Shown: positions 47,168 through 64,000 of the stretch, in pieces
How positions within the stretch are numbered: position 1 is the first letter of the stretch
Layout of the letters: each line of letters begins with the position of its first letter
The notes under the pieces: generated by a model
The model's input: only the letters and a program-made list of their open reading frames with translations
The model's database searches: none
Told to the model about the DNA's origin: nothing
Program-made: the position numbers and the translations under genes
NCBI GenBank assembly: GCA_050249535.1
Contig: JBFWQI010000003.1
Coordinates: 1 to 64,000 of the forward strand
Source: JADJXM01 sp937967285
GTDB lineage: Bacteria; Acidobacteriota; Blastocatellia; RBC074
Length of the DNA: 64,000 bases
Direction of reading: 5' to 3'

Positions 47168-47197
47168 ACTATAGCTATCGCCGCTCACCCTTGTCAA
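47168..47197 (-). promoter_or_regulatory. Sigma-70-type promoter of hslV
   Basis: On the minus strand, TTGACA (complement of 47192-47197), 18-nt spacer, TATAGT (complement of 47168-47173). The transcription start would fall at or next to the hslV ATG. Confidence 0.65.
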
Positions 47198-47216
47198 GAA
47201 TCGGCGCCGGATCAGG

Positions 47217-47244
47217 TTGACATAATAAGGACGGCTGCGATACC
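47217..47244 (+). promoter_or_regulatory. Possible sigma-70 promoter of gap
   Basis: TTGACA (47217-47222), 16-nt spacer, GATACC (47239-47244). The -35 is perfect, the -10 weak. It is placed 82 bp before the gap ATG in the divergent hslV-gap region. Confidence 0.35.
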
Positions 47245-47325
47245 TTGCTTCACTTCAGGCCGTGCCGTCCGCCGCGCCTGATTTTAAACCACCCGAATGA
47301 ACTCTAAATTTACAGGAGAAGCGAT

Positions 47326-48492
<1,167 letters not shown>

Positions 48493-48584
48493 TTGTCACC
48501 CATTTCCAACGGACGTAAATTACCACAACTGAATGCCGGACACAACGAGTGGCCGGCGTTGATCTGACCGAGGAGGCGCTGGGA

Positions 48585-49226
48585 GTGGACAGGACCGGAC
48601 GATCGCTTATCCTCTGGACATCGGTCATTCTTCTTATTCTGCTCGTCATTCTGGTCCCATTTTTCCTCTTTGAGACGGGCATCAATCGTTACATCGACGG
48701 GCTGATCGAGGGCGGCGGGAGCCGCGCGCTGCTGGCCGTCGTGCTCGGCGGATTTCTGGCGGCGGACGTCTTTCTGCCGGTGCCGTCGAGTCTGGTCAGC
48801 ACGGCATGCGGGCTCCTGTTCGGGCTTCTCGCGGGGACGCTGGTCTCGTGGTTCGGTATGACGGCCGGTTGTCTGATCGGTTATCTGGTCGGGCTGAAGG
48901 CCGGGGCGCCGCTGATCGAGCGGCTGGCCGGACGGAGTGAGCTCGATCGCGCCGAACGCGCCCGGGAGCGGTACGGATCCTGGACGATCATCCTCTTCCG
49001 CGCGGTCCCGGTTCTGGCCGAGGCTTCGGTCCTGCTGGCCGGTCTCTCGCGCATGCCGGCGGGACGGTTTCTTCTGCTTTCGTCACTGTCGAATCTGGGA
49101 ATCTCCGCGGCCTATGCGGCGGTTGGCGCGATGGCCTTCGGCAGCGGCGCCTTTCTGATCGCTTTCGCCGGCGCGATCCTGCTTCCGGCCGCGGCAATGG
49201 GAGTGGTCCGGTTGATCAGAGCCTGA
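48585..49226 (+). CDS. VTT/DedA-like (TVP38/TMEM64) membrane protein
   Basis: A 213-aa polytopic membrane protein. GTG 48585 is preferred because GAGGAGG ends 8 nt upstream; an in-frame GTG at 48549 is also possible. The core carries FLPVPSSLVSTACGLLFGLLAGTLVSWFG, the reentrant-loop helix with Gly of the VTT (SNARE-associated) domain, then a YGSWTIILFRAVPVLAEASVLLAG segment (FxR and P residues conserved). DedA/VTT proteins act in membrane lipid homeostasis, some as undecaprenyl-phosphate flippases. Its stop adjoins a perfect 38-bp palindrome. Confidence 0.85.
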   Translation: MDRTGRSLILWTSVILLILLVILVPFFLFETGINRYIDGLIEGGGSRALLAVVLGGFLAADVFLPVPSSLVSTACGLLFGLLAGTLVSWFGMTAGCLIGYLVGLKAGAPLIERLAGRSELDRAERARERYGSWTIILFRAVPVLAEASVLLAGLSRMPAGRFLLLSSLSNLGISAAYAAVGAMAFGSGAFLIAFAGAILLPAAAMGVVRLIRA

Positions 49227-49314
49227 TATGGAGTGCGACGGCCCGGCGTCGCTTTAGTAGTCCTTATACGCGCAACTGGACTACTAAAGCGACGCCGGGC
49301 CGTCGCACTCCATA

Positions 49315-49315
<1 letters not shown>
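49226..49315. repeat. Perfect 38-bp inverted repeat spanning stop to stop
   Basis: Arms 49226-49263 and 49278-49315 are exact inverse complements with a 14-nt loop. Base 49226 is the last base of the VTT-protein stop and base 49315 the last base of the convergent peptidase stop. Each arm is a REP unit: GGAGT, stem GCGACG, loop GCCCGG, stem CGTCGC, TTTAGTAGTCC. It probably acts as a bidirectional terminator. Confidence 0.95.
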
Positions 49316-50838
<1,523 letters not shown>

Positions 50839-50870
50839 CTTTTATCTTTGTAAATGATCAGAACTGGTTA

Positions 50871-51057
<187 letters not shown>

Positions 51058-51091
51058 TTTAACCACGCCCTGAACAGTCACCAGTCTTTTA

Positions 51092-52672
51092 TCAATTCCC
51101 GGCGCCGGTCGGCACGTGATTGTACTTACCGACCGCCTCGTGGCCTTCGGCGGCGGGCAGGCCGGCCCAGGGTTTCATGTTGAGCCAGACTTTGTAGATC
51201 GAGTTGGTGGCGCGTGTGCCCGTGTTCGGGACGACCGGCAGCGGATTATCCGCCTCGATGCCGCCGAAAATGTATCCGATCAGAGTCCGTTCGCCCGGAG
51301 CGAAGCGCGACAGATCCACTACTTCGGAAGTCAGGAATTTGCCGCTCCCCGGATTCGGGATGAAGTCGATCGAGGCGCCGTGCAGTTTCGTGCCCGGGAT
51401 CGGCGTCGGAGCGATGTATTCCGCATACGAACCGTCGCTCTTGCTGATCACAGTCGTTATGTCCGCGACGAACGGCAGCCCGTCATTGCGACCCTGGTTT
51501 GTCGCATCCTGATAAACTTTGTTCTGCGACGGCGTCTGAAAATACCAGTAATGGCCGATTCCGCCGAAGAATGTGTAGTAGACGACCTTGTTCTTTCCGT
51601 CGTAAACGGGGATGGTCGGGCACTGGTACTGGCTGAACCGCTTGTCCAGATTGTCGTCGACCACCTTCTGAATCTGGCCGAAACGCTCCTGAACATAGAT
51701 CGCATCGGTATAGCCGGCGATCAATCCCGAAGGGAAGACTCCGCCGAAAGCGACCACGCGCGGAGACCCGGTTGCCGGATCGACCGTCATCGTGACCGGC
51801 AGATCGCGGCGATGAAACTTGCCGGCCTCCTTCGGATCCATCGGGTTTTCGTCCAGCTTGCCGGTGTTGAAGACCGCCAGCTTGCCCGCCTTGACCTGGA
51901 AATATCGAATCTGCTCGGTGTAGTTCTGCGTGAAGCCCGATCCGAACGGGTTGTACGCCCCGTCGAAATTCTGGCCGAAGAGCAGGACGAAATAGTTCGT
52001 CGTCTTGTGCAGGGCTCCGCCCGTCACCTGGAAGAGCGGGTTGTGGATGATCTCGATTCCGAGTTCGAGGCTCTTCAGCATGTCGGGAGTGATCGACGGC
52101 GCCTGGACCATCTTGTCGACGGTGTCCATCGGGATCCGAACCAGCGTGTCGAAGGTCTTGAACTTGCCGGTCGACGAGTCGATCCCGTATCCGCCGGCGA
52201 TGTACCAGTAGCCGCTCGATTCGTCGTAGTATCCCTGCTGGTTGGTCGCCGAAAGGGCATCGGCGATCTCCTTGTTCTGCAGGTTGCTGAAATCGATCAC
52301 CTTGGATGCGCCCGGCTTGGCCGGGTTGATCCACCACATCGACGTGTTCGGGTTCGGGAAGTTGTTGGCGCCGGTCGTGAACATATGCAGTCCGGAGACC
52401 GTCCGCCCGCCGAGCACGTAGATGCCGCCGGGTTTCGCCGGGGCCCAGCTGTAAGCGTGCAGCGTCGGAATCGCCTCGGTCACCGCCACCGGCTCGAACT
52501 CGAGCGTGTACGGGATGACGTTGGGGATCGCGTTCGGGATCGGAGTGGATGTCGCCAGCTCGACCTCAGGTTGCGCCTGCCCGCCGCCGGTCTGCGTCTG
52601 CTGCTGACAGCCGATCGCAATGGCGGCCGTCAGGAGGATCGTCGACAGGATTATGATCTTGGTTTTCTTCAT
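51092..52672 (-). CDS. Kelch-like beta-propeller lipoprotein
   Basis: A 526-aa exported lipoprotein (MKKTKIIILSTILLTAAIAI then GC: lipobox IAIGC). Repeated Gly-Gly blades (GIYVLGGRTV, YWYIAGGYGI, VVAFGGVFP, YTFFGGIGHYWYF, IGYIFGGIEA) suggest a Kelch-type propeller of six or so blades. A Pro/Thr-rich linker follows the lipidated Cys. It lies 22 bp downstream of the 626-aa gene and is probably co-expressed with it. I recognise no enzyme motif; the role is unknown. Confidence 0.82.
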   Translation of the reverse strand: MKKTKIIILSTILLTAAIAIGCQQQTQTGGGQAQPEVELATSTPIPNAIPNVIPYTLEFEPVAVTEAIPTLHAYSWAPAKPGGIYVLGGRTVSGLHMFTTGANNFPNPNTSMWWINPAKPGASKVIDFSNLQNKEIADALSATNQQGYYDESSGYWYIAGGYGIDSSTGKFKTFDTLVRIPMDTVDKMVQAPSITPDMLKSLELGIEIIHNPLFQVTGGALHKTTNYFVLLFGQNFDGAYNPFGSGFTQNYTEQIRYFQVKAGKLAVFNTGKLDENPMDPKEAGKFHRRDLPVTMTVDPATGSPRVVAFGGVFPSGLIAGYTDAIYVQERFGQIQKVVDDNLDKRFSQYQCPTIPVYDGKNKVVYYTFFGGIGHYWYFQTPSQNKVYQDATNQGRNDGLPFVADITTVISKSDGSYAEYIAPTPIPGTKLHGASIDFIPNPGSGKFLTSEVVDLSRFAPGERTLIGYIFGGIEADNPLPVVPNTGTRATNSIYKVWLNMKPWAGLPAAEGHEAVGKYNHVPTGAGN

Positions 52673-52694
52673 GTTTCTCTCCTTTTTACGGCCG

Positions 52695-54575
<1,881 letters not shown>

Positions 54576-54639
54576 AGCAGTCTCCGGTTTCCAGTTTCCA
54601 GTCGCGCGACTGGCGTTTGCATTGATTTAGCTTTCAGGT

Positions 54640-58449
<3,810 letters not shown>

Positions 58450-58458
58450 GGCAGGGGA

Positions 58459-58489
<31 letters not shown>

Positions 58490-58506
58490 TACGCGCCCCG
58501 AACAGC

Positions 58507-59488
58507 TCAGGCGCGCAGCAGGGAGAGCAGGTTTTCGAGCTCGGCCGGCAGAGGCGCGCTGAACTCCATCGTCTCGCCCGTTACGGGATGGACCAGCCGC
58601 AGTTTCGATGCGTGCAGGAACGGCCGTCCGAGCCCCGAGATCGCCTTCCGGACGGCGACCTCCCTGACGTTGTTGATGCGACCGCCGTCATAGAGACTGT
58701 CGCCCGCGACAGGGTGTTTGAAATGCGCCAGGTGAACGCGGATCTGATGGGTTCTGCCGGTCCTGATCTCGACGTCGAGCAGCGTCAGCTCATCGAAACG
58801 TTCGACCGTCTTGAACAGCGTCAGAGCATAGCGTCCCTGTCCCTGGATGCTCATTCTGACGCGGTTGCGGGGATCGCGCCCGATCGGAGCTTCGATCCGG
58901 CCGTCGTCTTCAGCGACACGGCCGTAGACGAGGGCGGTGTAGAGCTTGTGAATCGTTCGTCCCTCGAACTGTTCGGCCAGCGCCAGGTGGGCCCGATCCG
59001 TCTTCGCCGCGACGATCACTCCTGATGTCCCGACGTCGAGGCGATGGACGATCCCGGGCCGCGACGACCCTCCGCGTTTCGGCAACTGCTGCGCCTGAGT
59101 GTTCAGATGATGGACCAGCGCATTGGCCAGCGTGCCCGAATTGATCCCCGCCCCGGGGTGAGTGACCATTCCGGCGGGTTTGTTGATGACGATGATCTCG
59201 GCGTCTTCGTGAATGATGTCGAGCGGAATGTCCTCAGGGACGGCCTCGATCGGCAGCGATTCGGGCGGCTCGAAATTGATTACCTCGCCGGCTTTCAGAC
59301 TGTGCGATGGTTTGACCGGACTGTCGTCGACCAGGACGTCTCCGCGTTCGATGGCCCGCCTGACCTGCGAGCGGCTGATATCATCGAAGAGCCCCGCCAG
59401 ATACGAATCGATCCGCTGGCCCGCCGCCTCTTCGGGCGCCACGATTCTGACGCTCCGGCTTTCGTCAACGGTCTCGGCGCCGGCGGTT

Positions 59489-59496
<8 letters not shown>
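58507..59496 (-). CDS. rluD: RluD-like 23S rRNA pseudouridine synthase
   Basis: A 329-aa RluA-family enzyme. The N-terminal S4 RNA-binding domain is QRIDSYLAGLFDDISRSQVR (about residues 25-45), and the catalytic Asp is in RPGIVHRLDVGTSGV near residue 145. The start is TTG 59496, 7 nt after GGGAG and overlapping the upstream stop by 8 bp; the open frame further upstream is an out-of-phase shadow of the methyltransferase gene. It is probably translated by coupling with the upstream methyltransferase gene. Confidence 0.92.
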
Positions 59497-61402
<1,906 letters not shown>

Positions 61403-61422
61403 AGCTGATTCCGGCCTGGGGC

Positions 61423-62553
61423 TCAGGCTCTTTTCGATTCCTCGAAGACTTCGTCGTAGAGCGCCTGGGTCTCCCTGGCGGCGCGCTCCCAGGAGAATCG
61501 TGAAGCCTGTTCGAGACCCGCGCGCTGAAGTTTTTCCGACACCGAGCGGTCGCTGAGCAGGGTCACGAAATGGCTCGTCAGCGCACGGTAGTCCAGCGGA
61601 TCGTGGAGCAGTCCTGCTTCGCCGACGACCTCCGGCAGGCTCGAGACGTTGCTCGTCACCACCGGCGTGCCGCAGGCCATCGCCTCGAGCGGCGGCAGGC
61701 CGAATCCCTCGTAGATCGAAGGATAGACGAACGCCTCGGCGCCGGAATAGAGAGCCGGCAGATCAGCGTCGTCGACATATCCTGTAAACCGGACCTGATC
61801 CTGCAGCTTCAGTTCCTCGACCACTCTGAAGACTTCGTCCTCCATCCATCCGCGTCCGCCGCAGAGCACCAGTTGCGGGCGATGCGTCGTCTGGCGGAGC
61901 AGTTCGTCGTATGCTTTGATGAGCGTCGTCAGGTTCTTGCGCGGCTCGATCGTACCGACATAGAGCAGATACTGCGAACTGATCCCGTGTTTTTCGAGGA
62001 TCGCCTTCCCCTCGTCCGACGGCAGCGGTCGCATCTTCTCGCGGGCGCCTTCATGAATGACGCGGATCTTCTCGGGCCGCGTCCCCATGATTTTGACGAT
62101 CTCCTGTTTAGTCCATTCGCTCGGCGCGATGATCCGCGTCGCGCGCCGCATCATGATCGGCATTCTGCGACGGCCGCGGCACACGTTGTCCGATTCGTGC
62201 GTCCCCGACTGCGTCAGCAGCGACATATCATGCACCGTCACCACCGTGGGGCAGGGCGCGATGACCGGAACGCAGTAGTTGGTTCCGTGAAAAACATCGA
62301 CCGGCGAGATCTGCAGAAAGGACGGCAGCCCGACCAGCCACCACTTTCTGAAGATGGAGCGGACAGGAATATATCGTTTGCTCAGGTTCGCCGGTTTGCC
62401 GTCGCAGGGATCGAATTCGAAATCGAAGGGCGAGAAGAGTTCGTACTGATGATCCGTGTGAACCCGCGCCAGCCATTCGGCCAGCGCATCCGTGTAATGC
62501 CCGATCCCGGTCTTGGCGGCGACCAATGGGATAGCGTCAAGCGCAACTCGCAT
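61423..62553 (-). CDS. GT4 family glycosyltransferase
   Basis: A 376-aa GT-B enzyme, mannosyltransferase-like. The N-terminal LDAIPLVAAKTGIGHYTDAL, middle YVGTIEPRKNLTTLI and the Ex7E donor site YEGFGLPPLEAMACGTPVVTS are intact. No membrane helices. It heads an operon with the coiled-coil methyltransferase and rluD. The donor is a nucleotide-sugar, probably GDP-mannose by resemblance. The 5' side faces a 240-bp palindrome shared with the divergent CmoB-like gene. Confidence 0.92.
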   Translation of the reverse strand: MRVALDAIPLVAAKTGIGHYTDALAEWLARVHTDHQYELFSPFDFEFDPCDGKPANLSKRYIPVRSIFRKWWLVGLPSFLQISPVDVFHGTNYCVPVIAPCPTVVTVHDMSLLTQSGTHESDNVCRGRRRMPIMMRRATRIIAPSEWTKQEIVKIMGTRPEKIRVIHEGAREKMRPLPSDEGKAILEKHGISSQYLLYVGTIEPRKNLTTLIKAYDELLRQTTHRPQLVLCGGRGWMEDEVFRVVEELKLQDQVRFTGYVDDADLPALYSGAEAFVYPSIYEGFGLPPLEAMACGTPVVTSNVSSLPEVVGEAGLLHDPLDYRALTSHFVTLLSDRSVSEKLQRAGLEQASRFSWERAARETQALYDEVFEESKRA

Positions 62554-62602
62554 AGGTTCAAAGATTACCTTCAGAGCGGTTTTATTTCAATTCCCGGGTT
62601 TT

Positions 62603-62843
<241 letters not shown>

Positions 62844-62849
62844 ATACTC

Positions 62850-63881
62850 ATGAGCATCGAAGAGATCAGAAAAGACATAGATCAAATAGCCGCCGAGCAG
62901 CGCGAGAAGCTGGAGGGCGGATCGTGGTGGCACAGCATCGACCTCGGCGGAGGCCGGATTACTCCGGGCGTTCATTCGATCGAGGAGCTGCGCGGCAACT
63001 ACGAGAGATTCGGTCTTCCCGCGGACCTGACCGGCAGGCGGCTGCTCGACGTCGGCTGCTGGGACGGCTTCTACAGTTTCGAGAGCGAGCGGAGGGGGGC
63101 GGATGTCACCTCGGTCGACTGCTGGCGTCCGGAGAATTTCTTCATTGCCCGCGAGGCGCTCGGCTCCGCCGTCGAGTTCCGCGAGATGAGCGTCTACGAG
63201 CTTTCACGCAGGGATCTCGGCGCCTTCGATATCGTCCTCTTTCTGGGCGTGCTCTATCATCTGCGCCACCCGTTGCTGGCGCTCGAGCGGATCTGCGAGC
63301 TGACGCGCGAGACGGCGATCATCGAAACCCACGTCATCGACAGCGTTTTCCCGACTGAGCGGCCGATCATGGAGTTCTATGAGTTCGACCAGCTCGGCGG
63401 GCAATACGATAACTGGTGGGGGCCGAACGTGGAATGCCTCTCCCAGATGGCCCGCGCCGCGGGGTTCGCACGCGTCGAACTGATCAGACGCGAACCGACG
63501 CGCGCCACCATCCGCGCTCACCGCCGCTGGGACGACCGGCCGGCTGCCGTTGACCCGGGCCTGCGGATCCGGAAGGTCTTCAACGCGGTGACGATCGACG
63601 GGGCGATCCCGACGACCGGCAGGCACGCCTTCATCGGCATTCTGGTTGAAGGTCTGCGAGAGGATGTCCGCCGTTGGGATCTGCGGGTCGAGGTCGGAGG
63701 CTTCGGTACACACCCGATCTACATCGGTCCGTCAGGCGATCCCGCGGCCGCCGGTTTGACTCAGATCAATGTGCCGGTCCCGCCGGGGCTCGATCCGGGA
63801 CCGACGAGCCTTCGCCTCTGGCACGATGGCCGGCTTTCCGATGATGCCGATCTGATTCTGGTGAAGGGGACGGACTGGTAG
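62850..63881 (+). CDS. CmoB-like methyltransferase with C-terminal TIGR03437-like domain
   Basis: A 343-aa protein. Residues ~25-210 match the CmoB/DUF1698 methyltransferase fold: WWHSIDLGGGRITPGVHS, SAM motif LLDVGCWDGFYSFES and VLFLGVLYHLRHPLLALERI. CmoB modifies tRNA wobble uridine, but relatives methylate other substrates. Residues ~270-343 form a beta domain with PIYIGPSG...GLTQINVPVPPGLDPG, the pattern of TIGR03437. Start ATG 62850, with GGAAAC supplied by the repeat 7 nt upstream. No CmoA is adjacent, and tRNA modification is uncertain given the fusion. Confidence 0.85.
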   Translation: MSIEEIRKDIDQIAAEQREKLEGGSWWHSIDLGGGRITPGVHSIEELRGNYERFGLPADLTGRRLLDVGCWDGFYSFESERRGADVTSVDCWRPENFFIAREALGSAVEFREMSVYELSRRDLGAFDIVLFLGVLYHLRHPLLALERICELTRETAIIETHVIDSVFPTERPIMEFYEFDQLGGQYDNWWGPNVECLSQMARAAGFARVELIRREPTRATIRAHRRWDDRPAAVDPGLRIRKVFNAVTIDGAIPTTGRHAFIGILVEGLREDVRRWDLRVEVGGFGTHPIYIGPSGDPAAAGLTQINVPVPPGLDPGPTSLRLWHDGRLSDDADLILVKGTDW

Positions 63882-63906
63882 GATTGCTTTTATCCAAAAA
63901 GGATTA

Positions 63907-63998
63907 TTTATCCACGAAGGGTCACTAAGTATCGGAACGCATCGATCAATTTTTCTGAAGGACTTCTTTGTGAGCCTTCGTGTCCCTTCGTGGATAAA
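63907..63998. repeat. CACGAAG-family inverted repeat at window end
   Basis: The left arm begins TTTATCCACGAAGGG at 63907, and its complement ends at 63998. The interior holds CACTAAG and CTTCGTGTC words. Same architecture as the other word-family elements, beginning 25 bp after the methyltransferase stop. It may extend past the window. Confidence 0.8.
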
Positions 63999-64000
63999 AA

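Overview
This is a GC-rich chromosomal window from a Gram-negative bacterium. It carries two LPS heptosyltransferases, a heptose-bisphosphatase, HslUV, lipoproteins and Tat/Sec-type leaders. I think Acidobacteriota (possibly Blastocatellia) is most likely. The reasons are the giant Ser/Thr kinase fused to an ATPase, two methyltransferases with a C-terminal domain resembling the acidobacterial TIGR03437 family, a Thermus-type isocitrate dehydrogenase, and intergenic spacers packed with short palindromic repeats. This is inference from family memory, not a database search.

Layout. 0-3.2 kb: a sialidase-like protein, a B12-binding radical SAM enzyme and a small holin-like membrane protein. 3.4-13.4 kb: one tightly overlapping operon, hyaABCD-hypABFCDE, encoding a membrane-bound uptake [NiFe] hydrogenase with its protease and all six Hyp maturation proteins. 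It is preceded by a textbook -24/-12 (sigma-54) promoter. The small subunit has the six cysteines of the O2-tolerant [4Fe-3S] proximal cluster. 13.6-22.6 kb: cytochrome P450, Tex, a class V aminotransferase, LarA, an MFS exporter, tRNA-Leu and an HD protein. 22.8-27.1 kb: a NodIJ-like ABC exporter with a methyltransferase gene between its two subunits, followed by a dipeptide epimerase. 27.3-34.1 kb: drug-efflux MFS, crotonase, DUF3108 protein, ICMT-like methyltransferase, heptosyltransferase and isocitrate dehydrogenase.

34.1-37.5 kb is a conspicuously AT-rich block with three exported orphan proteins, one a small 8-cysteine peptide. 37.5-42.4 kb: gmhB, heptosyltransferase II, aroK, aroA and an anti-sigma kinase/STAS pair. 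42.6-51 kb: glutamate dehydrogenase, a fibronectin-type lipoprotein and hslUV, divergent from gap; then tRNA-Gly, a VTT membrane protein and an M20 peptidase. 51-62.6 kb: an exported protein pair, a 1,269-aa kinase-ATPase, rluD, a methyltransferase with a roughly 240-residue hendecad coiled coil and a GT4 glycosyltransferase. 62.8-64 kb: a CmoB-like methyltransferase.

The most unusual non-coding feature is the spacer DNA. Nearly every intergenic gap holds an inverted repeat built from short (7-11 bp) tandem words or a REP-like hairpin. Several abut or enter stop codons, so the repeats supply the C-terminal residues or stop codons of at least four proteins. Some are nested inside one another in the same order at distant loci. 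One GGAGTGCG-headed REP family shows compensatory stem changes. No transposase is present in the window, so any mobilising enzyme would lie elsewhere.
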